Below, piece by piece: positions 1-8,226 of a DNA stretch of 50,467 nucleotides. The stretch's first letter is position 1, and every line of letters starts with the position of its first letter. The stretch covers positions 1 to 50,467 of the forward strand of contig JBPCKZ010000131.1 of the NCBI GenBank assembly GCA_051003795.1, read 5' to 3'. The position numbers and the translations under genes were made by a program. Under the pieces are notes generated by a model, which had not been told where the DNA came from, did not search any database, and worked only from the letters and a program-made list of their open reading frames with translations. The stretch is from JALYXS01 sp051003795 (GTDB lineage Bacteria > Acidobacteriota > Terriglobia > Bryobacterales > Bryobacteraceae).

Positions 1-510
1 ACGATGACGCTTTACTACGTCACGGATTTCGCGGACCGCCTGGAGAACGAGATTATTCCGGCTTTGCGGGCAGGCTTCATCGTACTGACGGACCGCTACA
101 CGTTTTCGATTATGGCCAGGGCGGTGGCGCGCGGGGAAGACCCTGCGTGGATCGAGCAGGTGACAGGCTTCGGCCTGGTCCCGCATGCCGTCTACTATCT
201 CCGGGCCGAGGTGAAGGACCTGGTCTCGCGCGTGGTGATTGGCCGCGGCGCTTTCGATTATTGGGAAAGCGGCATGGATGTCCGGTTTGGCGGCAACATG
301 TTCGACAGCTTCGTCAAGTATCAAACCCGATTGATCCGCGCGCTGGATGGCATGGCGAAGCGGTACGACTTCGTGACGCTCGATGCCACGAAGGCCCCGG
401 AGGCGATCTTCCGGGAATTGCAGAAGCACATCTCGAAGCTGCAGTTGCAGCGGGTGAACGGGTCGGGTAGAAGTAAAATAACCGCGGCGAAACGCGTATC
501 GGCGCGCTAG
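1..510 (+). CDS. Thymidylate kinase-like protein, 3' part
   Basis: The reading frame is open from the first base, so this is the C-terminal part of a gene that starts outside the window; the ATG at base 4 is probably internal. The fragment has the DRY-type motif of nucleoside-monophosphate kinases (LTDRYTFSIMARAVARG), which in dTMP kinases helps bind the nucleotide, and then a helical region with a conserved-looking arginine segment (VIGRGAFDYWESG) where the lid would be. dTMP kinase phosphorylates dTMP to dTDP in the cytoplasm. The Walker A loop is not in the window, so a related P-loop kinase cannot be excluded. The basic tail (about residues 150-168) is low complexity. A gap of 196 bases without a recognisable gene separates it from phoR. 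Confidence 0.6.
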   Translation, partial: TMTLYYVTDFADRLENEIIPALRAGFIVLTDRYTFSIMARAVARGEDPAWIEQVTGFGLVPHAVYYLRAEVKDLVSRVVIGRGAFDYWESGMDVRFGGNMFDSFVKYQTRLIRALDGMAKRYDFVTLDATKAPEAIFRELQKHISKLQLQRVNGSGRSKITAAKRVSAR

Positions 511-706
511 ACGGAAGCGCGCGCCGTGTACTGCCGCGCGACTTGCCGCCCCGCTCCGTCAACCTGTTCGAGAATTCCCCGGCCTGTTCCGTACCAGCCC
601 CGCCGCTGGATAAATATTCGCGCCTTTCGATCCGCCGAGTCGTGGACGGCCTGCAAACGCTTTCTAGGGTGATTGCTAGCGCCCAGATTGCAATTCCGGA
701 GGTATA

Positions 707-2479
707 GTGAAGTCGGTTGGAAAGTCGGCAGTCCATTCTCGATTTGCAACGGCTCGAATGTTGACTAGCCCAATATTTGTAAAACTGTCTTTACTCGCCC
801 TGTTGCTCATTGCGGCGACGTTGTTCGCCGTGGATTATACTCTGGCCACCTATGCGCAACGCGAGCGCGAGGCGGCCTTGCAAGCGCAATTGAACGCTGA
901 AGCCGCGATCCTGGCGGCGGAACTGCCAACTCTTGCCGAGGCGGACCGTGAAGTTTGGATTCGGAACGCGGCCGGCCGGAACAAGGTTCAAATCGATCTG
1001 AGGGAGGCGGACGGCAAGCTCCTGGCGAGCTCTTCGCGACTTCCGGATGGGTCGGTCGCGCAGTCCGCCTCGGCCGGCGTTTCGATCGGCGGCCGTCCGG
1101 CGGTTCTCAAGCTCTCCGCCCCAGTGCCTCCGCTCGACGCGCTCACCCAAGCCGCGCGCTCGCAAATACTCGCTATTTCGCTGGGGGCGGCGATCTTCGC
1201 CCTGCTGATCGCATACTTGGTTTCCCGTTCTCTCGGCAGCCGCATCCGGCGTTTAAAGGATTATGCGGGCAATCTGCTCGAACATAACGAAAACGAAAGC
1301 GCCTCCGCCGGTTTCGATGCCGCCGATGAGTTGGGTTCTCTTGAGCGCTCGCTGGGCGCGATGGCCGTCCAGCTTCGCGAGTTGTTCGATCGCCTGAAGC
1401 TTGAGTCCGCGCGCCGGGAAGCCATTCTTTCCAGCATGGCGGAGGGCGTGCTTGCAGTGGACGGCGCGCTCCATGTGACGTTCTGCAACGATTCGTTTCT
1501 GCGGCTGGCCGGGGTGAAGGCCCCGAACGCCGAAGGTATCCCGATCCTTGAATTGGTGCGGGATCCCGGATTGTTCGACGTGTTGTCCCGCGTGGTGCGC
1601 TCCGGCGAATCGATTAAAGAGCACTTGCAAGTTCGTCCGGCAAGCGGCCGTTCGTTCGAGCTGCAAGCGGCGCCTCTCGAAACGGGGGCGGGACGGGGCG
1701 CTCTGGCCGTTCTGCACGATACGACGGATCTCGAGCGGCTGGAACAGGTGCGCAAGGATTTCGTGGCGAACGTCTCGCACGAACTGCGCACTCCCCTCGC
1801 CGCGATCGCCGGATATGCGGAAACGCTGCTGGACGGAGCGCTTGACGATGAGCGCCATAACCGCAAATTCGTCGAAATCATCCAGTCGCACGCGATCCGG
1901 CTGAACAGCATCGCATCCGACCTTTTGGTGTTGTCGGAACTTGAAGCGGGCATCAGCCCGGGCGAGCTGGGAAGCATCCCGGTGCGCGACGCCATTGAAA
2001 ATGCGCTGGCAACGGTCGAATCGGAAGCCAGAATCCGGGGCGTGAAGCTGATCCGCGGACAGATCGAAAATGCCCATGTGATGGGAAACCAGATCCGTCT
2101 GGAGCAAGCCCTCTTAAACCTGCTCACAAATGCGGTGAAGTTCAACCGGCCCGGAGGAGAGGTGCGCGTTGAAGCCGGCTACATGGCCGAAGGCAGCGTG
2201 TTCATCCGGATCTCCGACACCGGCGTCGGCATTCCGTTCGAAAACCTGCCGCGGATTTTCGAGCGGTTCTACCGCGTGGACAAGGCGCGCTCTCGGCAAG
2301 TCGGCGGAACGGGTCTGGGCCTCTCGATCGTCAAGCACATTATCGAGCGCATGGATGGGAAGATCGCGGTCGAAAGCCAACTCGGAAAAGGGGCTACATT
2401 TACCGTGCTTCTTGGCGCCGATAATTCACCCGCGGACCGCGATCTCGCGTTGTCCGATTCGAGAAAAGCCGGCGATTAG
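707..2479 (+). CDS. phoR: Phosphate-regulon type sensor histidine kinase PhoR
   Basis: Membrane-bound sensor kinase of 590 residues. It has two membrane segments (about 23-42 and 153-173) with a short periplasmic domain between them, a HAMP segment (about 171-225) and a PAS domain (about 235-340). The HisKA box FVANVSHELRTP has the phospho-accepting His near residue 358. The HATPase_c domain shows the N box NLLTNAVKF (about 471-479), the G1 box DTGVGIP (about 504-510) and the G2 box GGTGLGLS (about 533-540). The start is GTG, preceded by a GGAGG ribosome site. The domain layout is that of PhoR/WalK kinases, and its place just before a porin and pstSCAB-phoU makes PhoR the best name. A PhoB regulator is not adjacent and may be encoded upstream of the window or elsewhere. 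Confidence 0.87.
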   Translation: MKSVGKSAVHSRFATARMLTSPIFVKLSLLALLLIAATLFAVDYTLATYAQREREAALQAQLNAEAAILAAELPTLAEADREVWIRNAAGRNKVQIDLREADGKLLASSSRLPDGSVAQSASAGVSIGGRPAVLKLSAPVPPLDALTQAARSQILAISLGAAIFALLIAYLVSRSLGSRIRRLKDYAGNLLEHNENESASAGFDAADELGSLERSLGAMAVQLRELFDRLKLESARREAILSSMAEGVLAVDGALHVTFCNDSFLRLAGVKAPNAEGIPILELVRDPGLFDVLSRVVRSGESIKEHLQVRPASGRSFELQAAPLETGAGRGALAVLHDTTDLERLEQVRKDFVANVSHELRTPLAAIAGYAETLLDGALDDERHNRKFVEIIQSHAIRLNSIASDLLVLSELEAGISPGELGSIPVRDAIENALATVESEARIRGVKLIRGQIENAHVMGNQIRLEQALLNLLTNAVKFNRPGGEVRVEAGYMAEGSVFIRISDTGVGIPFENLPRIFERFYRVDKARSRQVGGTGLGLSIVKHIIERMDGKIAVESQLGKGATFTVLLGADNSPADRDLALSDSRKAGD

Positions 2480-2480
2480 A

Positions 2481-2525
2481 AACCTTCGATTCGCCGCGTC
2501 GGGGACCGCGGGTCGCGGCGAGGTT
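2481..2525 (+). terminator. Stem-loop after phoR, possible terminator
   Basis: The arms CGCCGCG (2492-2498) and CGCGGCG (2514-2520) are exact inverted repeats, extended across a bulge by AACCT (2481-2485) and AGGTT (2521-2525). It begins one base after the phoR stop codon. There is no clear U tract, so it may be a weak or factor-dependent terminator, or a regulatory hairpin that separates phoR from the porin promoter. Confidence 0.4.
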
Positions 2526-2580
2526 CGTAACGATTATTTCACGAACCTGTCATCGCTTGTCTACATACGCCTCCTACACT
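2524..2580 (+). promoter_or_regulatory. Candidate PHO box array and -10 for the porin gene
   Basis: Four successive 11-base units (2524-2534, 2535-2545, 2546-2556, 2557-2567) place related five-base cores in about the same phase: GTAAC, TTCAC, GTCAT and TCTAC. Eleven-base direct repeats of a GTCAC/GTCAT-like core are the known form of PhoB/PhoP binding sites. A -10-like TACACT lies at 2575-2580, about 7 bases after the array, the spacing expected when PhoB replaces a -35 element. Assignment rests on pattern and on the pst context only. Confidence 0.45.
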
Positions 2581-2704
2581 AAGAGTCTCATGTAACGACG
2601 ACTTTGGCCGGGGTGCTATGCCCGCCCCGTTTCAGTGTTCGCAATTACTTGAGCCAATTCACATTTCTGAATGTCACCAGAGCGTCACCATACGGGAGAG
2701 TTGA

Positions 2705-4408
2705 ATGCAATCGAAGAAACTATCTGGACGCCGGACGCCCCTTCTAACGGCTTTCGCGCTGTTGGGAGCGAGTTTTCTGGGCGCCGCGGACGACACGGCG
2801 AAACAGGTCCCGCGACAACCGCCGAGCGAAGAGATCGCGCGACTGGAGGCCGCCCTGGCAGCCCAACAAAAGCAACTGGAAATACTGCAGCGGACGGTTG
2901 AGCGGCAGCAGAAGCTATTGGAGAACGCACTGGTCTCCGCAAAGCCTGAGCCGGCGCCTCCCGCCAGCCTGGGCGCGATCGCCAGCCTGACTCCGTTTAT
3001 CCCTGCCGCTCCGGCGGCGATGCCGGCAGTGGCGGCTCCCCAGAAAGCCCCGGCCCCCGCGACCAAAGAGAAGCCCCCGGGGACTCCTTGCGACGCGCCT
3101 CCCGACGGCAACGCCGTTCCAGCCTACCTTCGGCTTGGCAACACATGCATCGTTCCGGTCGGCTTCATGGATTTGACGGCCGTCTGGCGCGACAAGGCCG
3201 CGGGTTCGAGTCTCGGCACCAACTTCGGAAGCGTTCCCTATAACAACGTCGCCGCGGGCAAGAATTCCGAATTCCGCTTCACCCCGCAGAACTCCCGGCT
3301 CGGCGTGCGCATCGATGGCGACTGGAAGGGCACTCACTTCATCGGCTACAACGAGTTCGACTTCCTCGGCACCAGCGGCGGGAACAACCTTGGCGTGACG
3401 AACGGTGCCTTTGTGCCGCGCCTGCGCCTGTTCTGGATCGACGTCCGCAAAGGGCAGTGGGCGTTCCTCGGGGGCCAAAGTTGGAGCATGCTAACCCCGA
3501 GCCGCAAAGGCATCGCGGCGTTGCCTGGGGACCTCTTCTATTCGCAAGTAATCGATGTGAACTACATGGCCGGCCTGACGTGGACACGTCAGCCCGGAAT
3601 GCGCGTCCTCTATCATCCGAGCAATGCGTTGACAATGGGCATATCGATCGAAAACCCCAACCAGTACATCGGCGGTTCGGCGGGCGGCTCGAGCGTCGTC
3701 CTTCCCACCGCGCTCGCAACTTTGGCCGGCTCGCAGTTGGATAATTCCTCCAATGTGTTGGCTACTCCGAACTTGCACCCGGACATCATCGCCAAGGTCG
3801 CCTTCGATCCGAGCTCCCGGTTTCACGGAGAAATCGCCGGTATCGAACGGACGTTCAAAATTTGGGATCCGCTCAACAACAAGTACTCGACCAAAGCCGG
3901 CGGCGGCGTTTCGGTAAATGGAAATTTGGAACTCGTGAAGAACTTCCGCGTCTTCACGAACAACTACTGGAGCGATGGCGGCGGCCGCTATCTCTTCGGG
4001 CAAGTGCCGGACTTGGTCGTCCACGCCGACGGCAGCATCAGCGCCCTCCACGCGGGCGGTACCGTGGACGGCATCGAAGCCACTGTCAAGAACTGGCTGG
4101 TTTATGCGTACTATGGCGGAATTTATTTGGGCCGGAATGTCGCGCTCGACGTCAATGGCAGCAAGGTGGGTTACGGCTATGCGGGATCGCCCAACAGCCA
4201 GAACCGCACCATTCAAGAGTTCACCTTCGGCTTCAACCAAACCATCTGGAAAAGCCCCCGGTACGGCGCAATCAACGCGATGGGCCAGTATGAGTACCTG
4301 ACGCGCGATCCGTGGTCCGTCGCCACCGGCGCCCCGAAAAGCACGCACGACAACACGCTCTACTTCAACCTGCGTTATACGCTGCCGGGAGCGATTCCGG
4401 CTTTTTAA
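2705..4408 (+). CDS. Outer-membrane porin with N-terminal coiled coil (DcaP-like)
   Basis: Protein of 567 residues. A signal peptide (LLTAFALLGASFLGAADD, cut near residue 28) is followed by a charged heptad-rich coiled coil (about 40-75), an Ala/Pro linker (about 78-130), and a long stretch rich in alternating aromatic and Gly/Asn residues typical of a beta barrel. DcaP-type porins have this same periplasmic coiled coil plus barrel and are thought to form trimers. The final residues PGAIPAF end in Phe, as in many outer-membrane barrels. The start ATG is preceded by GGGAGAG. Because it lies between phoR and pstS with PHO-like repeats before it, a role in phosphate or phosphorylated-anion entry is inferred; the substrate cannot be read from the sequence. 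Confidence 0.8.
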   Translation: MQSKKLSGRRTPLLTAFALLGASFLGAADDTAKQVPRQPPSEEIARLEAALAAQQKQLEILQRTVERQQKLLENALVSAKPEPAPPASLGAIASLTPFIPAAPAAMPAVAAPQKAPAPATKEKPPGTPCDAPPDGNAVPAYLRLGNTCIVPVGFMDLTAVWRDKAAGSSLGTNFGSVPYNNVAAGKNSEFRFTPQNSRLGVRIDGDWKGTHFIGYNEFDFLGTSGGNNLGVTNGAFVPRLRLFWIDVRKGQWAFLGGQSWSMLTPSRKGIAALPGDLFYSQVIDVNYMAGLTWTRQPGMRVLYHPSNALTMGISIENPNQYIGGSAGGSSVVLPTALATLAGSQLDNSSNVLATPNLHPDIIAKVAFDPSSRFHGEIAGIERTFKIWDPLNNKYSTKAGGGVSVNGNLELVKNFRVFTNNYWSDGGGRYLFGQVPDLVVHADGSISALHAGGTVDGIEATVKNWLVYAYYGGIYLGRNVALDVNGSKVGYGYAGSPNSQNRTIQEFTFGFNQTIWKSPRYGAINAMGQYEYLTRDPWSVATGAPKSTHDNTLYFNLRYTLPGAIPAF

Positions 4409-4426
4409 TCCCGAGAGAAAACTTGC

Positions 4427-4461
4427 CCGTCATCAAAACGTAACAATGCGCTTGAGAAAAT
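4427..4461 (+). promoter_or_regulatory. Candidate PHO box and -10 upstream of pstS
   Basis: GTCATC at 4429-4434 and GTAACA at 4440-4445 are 11 bases apart and separated by an A-rich spacer, as in a two-unit PHO box. A -10-like GAAAAT at 4456-4461 lies about ten bases after the box. A ribosome site AGGAG follows before the ATG at 4484. This arrangement would allow pstS and the genes behind it to be induced separately from the porin. Confidence 0.45.
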
Positions 4462-4483
4462 GGGTACCCAAACAGGAGAAAAT

Positions 4484-5509
4484 ATGAGAAAAGCGTTTTT
4501 GGCTTCGCTGCTGTTGGCCGGCATGAGCCTGACGACTGCGTCCGCCGAAGTCTTAATCAACGCCGCTGGCGCGACGTTCCCGTATCCGATGTATTCGAAG
4601 TGGTTCGACCAATATCATAAGATGCACCCGGAGATCCAGATCAACTACCAATCGATCGGTTCGGGCGGCGGCATCAAAAGCGTCACGGAAGGCACGGTCG
4701 ATTTCGGCGCAAGCGATGGCCCGATGACCGACGAGCAGATGAAGCAGTTCACCGAAAGAAGAAAAACTGCGATTCTGCATTTTCCGACGGTTCTGGGCGC
4801 CGCCGTCGCGTCTTACAACGTACCCGGAGTGAGCGCCGAATTGAATTTCACGCCGGAAGCGCTGGCTGGGATCTTCCTGGGAAAAATCACCAAGTGGAAC
4901 GACCCCGAGATCGAGAAAGCCAACCCGAAGGTGAAATTACCGGCCAACGACATCGTCGTCGTTCATCGGTCCGACGGCAGCGGGACGACCTATGTCTGGT
5001 CGGATTATCTTTCCAAGGTTAGCGGCGAATGGAAGTCTAAAGTTGGGCGCAACACGTCGTTGAACTGGCCGGTCGGTTTAGGCGGCAAAGGCAACGAGGG
5101 CGTCACCGGGCAGATTCAGCAAACGCCGAATTCGATCGGCTACGTTGAGTTGATCTATGCCATCCAAAATAAGCTGGCTTACGGCCGGATCCGCAACTCT
5201 TCCGGTGGTTTTGTCAAAGCGGATCTCGCGAGCGTCAACGCGGCGGCTGCGAGCGTGGCTTCTCAAATGCCCGACGATTTCCGGGTTTCGATCACGGATT
5301 CCGCCGGAAAGACGGCTTACCCAATTGCGACGTTTACCTGGCTGTTGATTCCAGAGAAGATCTCGGATCCCGCCAAAAAGAAGGCGATCGTGGAATTTTT
5401 GCATTGGATGTTGAGCGACGGTCAAAACATGGTCGAGGCGCTCGATTACGCGCGCCTGCCGAAACCGGTCATCGCGAAAGAATTGACGGCAATTTCCAAG
5501 ATTCAATAA
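4484..5509 (+). CDS. pstS: Phosphate ABC transporter, periplasmic binding protein
   Basis: Captures inorganic phosphate in the periplasm and passes it to PstCA. Family motifs are clear: AAGATFPYPMYSKW near the mature N terminus, the phosphate-loop segment SIGSGGGIKSVTEGTVDFGASD, and HRSDGSGTTYVWSDYL. A signal peptide (AFLASLLLAGMSLTTASA) precedes the mature part. The ATG at 4484 is preferred over the one at 4460 because an AGGAG ribosome site at about 4473-4478 lies between them and the signal peptide begins here; this gives 341 residues. It heads pstS-pstC-pstA-pstB-phoU, all on one strand with short gaps or overlaps. Confidence 0.95.
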   Translation: MRKAFLASLLLAGMSLTTASAEVLINAAGATFPYPMYSKWFDQYHKMHPEIQINYQSIGSGGGIKSVTEGTVDFGASDGPMTDEQMKQFTERRKTAILHFPTVLGAAVASYNVPGVSAELNFTPEALAGIFLGKITKWNDPEIEKANPKVKLPANDIVVVHRSDGSGTTYVWSDYLSKVSGEWKSKVGRNTSLNWPVGLGGKGNEGVTGQIQQTPNSIGYVELIYAIQNKLAYGRIRNSSGGFVKADLASVNAAAASVASQMPDDFRVSITDSAGKTAYPIATFTWLLIPEKISDPAKKKAIVEFLHWMLSDGQNMVEALDYARLPKPVIAKELTAISKIQ

Positions 5510-5530
5510 AAGCCTCGGTAAAAGCCTCGG
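5507..5530 (+). repeat. Tandem 12-bp duplication between pstS and pstC
   Basis: TAAAAGCCTCGG occurs twice, head to tail (5507-5518 and 5519-5530). The first copy includes the pstS stop codon and the second ends just before the pstC start at 5534. It may be a recent slippage event; it lengthens the spacer in front of pstC, which has no strong ribosome site. Confidence 0.85.
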
Positions 5531-5533
5531 TAG

Positions 5534-6511
5534 ATGTCTAGTTCCACTACAGCCGTTGCGAATGCCCGCTCCAAGGAGCGGGCGAATTCGTTTATAACCC
5601 GCCTTCGCAGTGGAGACGAGGCGGCCTATCTAATCACCGCGACTTGTGCCTTAAGCATTGTCGCCGTAACCGTCCTGCTGGTCTATGAACTCTTTCTGCA
5701 CTCTGCGCTTTCCCGTCATAAATTTGGATTGAGTTTTTTATTTACATCGACCTGGGATCCAGTGGCGGGACAGTACGGTGCACTTCCTTTCATCTATGGC
5801 ACCGTCGTTACGTCGGCTCTGGCCCTGCTGATCGCCGTTCCACTCGGGGTGGGGGCCGCGATATTTCTGGCGGAAATGGCTCCTCCGCGCATTTCCGATA
5901 TCCTTACATTTCTAATCGAACTGCTCGCGGCTGTGCCGAGCGTCATTTTCGGTCTCCTCGCCATATTCGTTATGGTTCCGATCTTGAGAGTCATCGAGCC
6001 GGGGTTGCGCGCGACGCTCGGGTTTTTGCCGATCTTCAAGGGGCCTTTTTACGGGGTCAGCCTTTTTTCGGCGGGAATCATCCTGGCCGTCATGATTGTC
6101 CCATTCGTGATTTCGATATCGCGCGAAGTATTGCTAGGCGTTCCGAACGAGCAGCGGGAAGCGGCGCTGGCGCTGGGCGCGACTAAATGGGAATCGACTT
6201 GGCAGATAGTTGTGCCATTCGCGCGAAAAGGCATCACCGGGTCGATTTTCCTCGCTCTCGCGCGAGCGCTTGGCGAGACCATGGCCGTTACCATGGTCAT
6301 CGGCAACGATCCGAAGATCCGAGCCTCTTTATTCGCGCCGGGTTACTCGATCGCGGCGGTAATCGCGAACGAATTCGCCGAAGCTACCGGCGACCTCTAT
6401 GTATCCGCCCTCATTGAACTGGGGCTGGTCCTCTTTGCGCTAACGATCGTGATCAACGGCATAGCGCGTCTCTTGATTCTGACGACTACCGGCAAGGCGT
6501 CCGCCCAATGA
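5534..6511 (+). CDS. pstC: Phosphate ABC transporter permease PstC
   Basis: Inner-membrane permease subunit of 325 residues with about six membrane segments, beginning near residue 37 (ITATCALSIVAVTVLLVYELF). The cytoplasmic EAA loop that contacts PstB is visible (EQREAALALGATKWESTWQIVVPFARKGITGS), followed by ALARALGETMAVTMVIGN, a segment characteristic of PstC. It follows pstS after a 24-base gap and overlaps pstA by four bases (ATGA), which suggests translational coupling. Together with PstA it forms the phosphate channel. Confidence 0.94.
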   Translation: MSSSTTAVANARSKERANSFITRLRSGDEAAYLITATCALSIVAVTVLLVYELFLHSALSRHKFGLSFLFTSTWDPVAGQYGALPFIYGTVVTSALALLIAVPLGVGAAIFLAEMAPPRISDILTFLIELLAAVPSVIFGLLAIFVMVPILRVIEPGLRATLGFLPIFKGPFYGVSLFSAGIILAVMIVPFVISISREVLLGVPNEQREAALALGATKWESTWQIVVPFARKGITGSIFLALARALGETMAVTMVIGNDPKIRASLFAPGYSIAAVIANEFAEATGDLYVSALIELGLVLFALTIVINGIARLLILTTTGKASAQ

Positions 6512-7365
6512 CGCTGCCCAGAACGGATTCGATCCGCCGCAAGACGGTCAACGCGGCGATGTTCGGAATTACCGCGATTTGCGCGTTAATTTCGGTGAGT
6601 GTCCTGCTGTTCATCCTGGGCTACTTGGTCTGGCATGGAGGGACCAGTCTCAACTGGAACTTTTTTACCAAACTGCCGACACCGGTTGGCGAAACCGGCG
6701 GCGGCATGGCAAACGCCATTGTAGGCAGCGGTAAAATAATTCTGTTGGCGACGGTATTTGGAGTGCCCTTCGGATTTTTAGGCGGCGTCTATCTGGCGGA
6801 GTTCGGGGGCACGTTCTTTCCGTCCATCGTGCGTTACATGACGGATTTGCTGAACGGCGTTCCATCAATTGTTATCGGCATCTTCGCTTCTACGTTGATT
6901 GTGCTTCCTCAAGGACACTTCTCGACTTTCGCGGGCGGTTTGGCGCTGGGAATCATGATGATTCCGATCGCGTTGCGCAGCACGGAGGAATTCTTGCGGG
7001 CCGTTCCCAATTCTTTGCGGGAAGGCGCTTTGGCGCTGGGTGCCAGTAAGTCTAAGACAGTTTTGACCGTGGTGGTTCCCGCGGCGATACAGGGCATCAT
7101 CACTGGCATCATGCTCGATATCGCGCGGGTGGCGGGGGAAACGGCCCCGCTTCTGTTTACGAGTTTTGGCAATCGATTCTGGAGCCCGGGTTGGAACCAG
7201 CCCACGGCTTCGCTCCCTGTTATGATCTACACCTATGCCATCTCCCCTTACGAGGATTGGCACCGGCAGGCGTGGTCGGCGGGATTTGTTCTACTGTCGC
7301 TGGTTCTGATGATTAATATTGTGGCCCGATTGGTCGTATCGCGAGGCGGCCATGCCCGAAGATGA
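6508..7365 (+). CDS. pstA: Phosphate ABC transporter permease PstA
   Basis: Second permease subunit, 285 residues, about six membrane segments. Family features include YLAEFGG early in the membrane domain, the EAA loop NSLREGALALGASKSKTVLTVVVPAA, and ARVAGETAPLLFTSFGN, the PstA counterpart of the PstC ALGET segment. The start overlaps the pstC stop by four bases. Its 3' end runs into the region just before pstB, so the four transporter genes are probably made from one message. Confidence 0.94.
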   Translation: MTLPRTDSIRRKTVNAAMFGITAICALISVSVLLFILGYLVWHGGTSLNWNFFTKLPTPVGETGGGMANAIVGSGKIILLATVFGVPFGFLGGVYLAEFGGTFFPSIVRYMTDLLNGVPSIVIGIFASTLIVLPQGHFSTFAGGLALGIMMIPIALRSTEEFLRAVPNSLREGALALGASKSKTVLTVVVPAAIQGIITGIMLDIARVAGETAPLLFTSFGNRFWSPGWNQPTASLPVMIYTYAISPYEDWHRQAWSAGFVLLSLVLMINIVARLVVSRGGHARR

Positions 7366-7381
7366 CCCGAAGGGAAATGAA

Positions 7382-8212
7382 ATGCTATCTAATTCCGTAA
7401 ATAGGTTGGACAGTCCTCAAGTGGCGATGCCGGCAGTGCAGGAAAAGCCGGTGCCGGCGGGCGCCGCGCCGAAGCTGGCTGCATCGAAACTGAACTTTTT
7501 CTATGGCAAGTACCAGGCGCTTCACGACGTCGAGCTTCGGGTGGAATCGAACCGGGTCACTGCGTTTATTGGCCCGTCCGGCTGCGGGAAATCCACATTT
7601 CTCCGCACCCTGAACCGCATGTATGAGACGGTTCGCCACACCCGCGTCGAGGGAGAGATTCTCCTCGATAGCGAGAACATCTTCGATTTCGATCTTTCCG
7701 AACTGCGCCGGCGGGTTGGCATGGTTTTCCAGAAATCGAACCCGTTTCCGAAGTCGATTTTCGACAATGTGGCTTACGGACCGCGCATCAACGGTTTCCA
7801 CCGGAAGTCCGCCATGCGCGAAGTGGTCGAGAAGAGTTTACGCCGCGCCGCGCTGTGGGACGAAGTGAAAGACAAGCTTCAACAGTCGGCCTACTCGCTT
7901 TCGGGCGGGCAGCAACAGCGGTTGTGCATCGCCCGTGGCTTGGCCGTCGATCCCGAGGTTTTATTGCTCGATGAGCCGTGCTCGGCGCTCGACCCGATTG
8001 CCACCGCCAAGATCGAGGAGCTTCTTTTCGAGCTGAAGAAGGACTGCACCATCGTGATCGTCACCCACAATATGCAGCAGGCGGCGAGAGTGGCCGATTT
8101 CACGGGTTTTTTCCTGCTCGGGAGATTAATAGAGTTCGACGAGACAAAAAAGATGTTCTATAAGCCGGCGAAGAAAGAGACCGAGGATTACGTCACGGGC
8201 CGATTTGGCTAG
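7382..8212 (+). CDS. pstB: Phosphate ABC transporter ATPase PstB
   Basis: Cytoplasmic ATPase that drives phosphate import. Visible motifs are Walker A GPSGCGKST (about 64-72 from this start), the Q loop region VGMVFQKSNPFPKSIFDNVAYGPR, the ABC signature LSGGQQQR, Walker B VLLLDEPCSALDP and the switch His in VTHNMQQAARVADF. I chose ATG 7382, which has AAGGGA in front and lies 16 bases after pstA; ATG 7352 inside the end of pstA is an alternative that adds ten residues. The first 35 residues are an Ala/Pro-rich extension before the usual PstB start and may be partly untranslated in vivo. Confidence 0.95.
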   Translation: MLSNSVNRLDSPQVAMPAVQEKPVPAGAAPKLAASKLNFFYGKYQALHDVELRVESNRVTAFIGPSGCGKSTFLRTLNRMYETVRHTRVEGEILLDSENIFDFDLSELRRRVGMVFQKSNPFPKSIFDNVAYGPRINGFHRKSAMREVVEKSLRRAALWDEVKDKLQQSAYSLSGGQQQRLCIARGLAVDPEVLLLDEPCSALDPIATAKIEELLFELKKDCTIVIVTHNMQQAARVADFTGFFLLGRLIEFDETKKMFYKPAKKETEDYVTGRFG

Positions 8213-8226
8213 AGGGCTGACGATAC

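Noticed and set aside
1253..2107. Two frames of over 280 codons antisense to phoR
   Set aside because: Both are explained by the codon bias of the histidine kinase on the other strand and match no family.
2673..2689. GTCACC pair spaced 11 bases just before the porin start, PHO-box-like
   Set aside because: It ends about five bases before the GGGAGAG ribosome site, too close to the start codon for an activator site with a -10; the array at 2524 is a better candidate.
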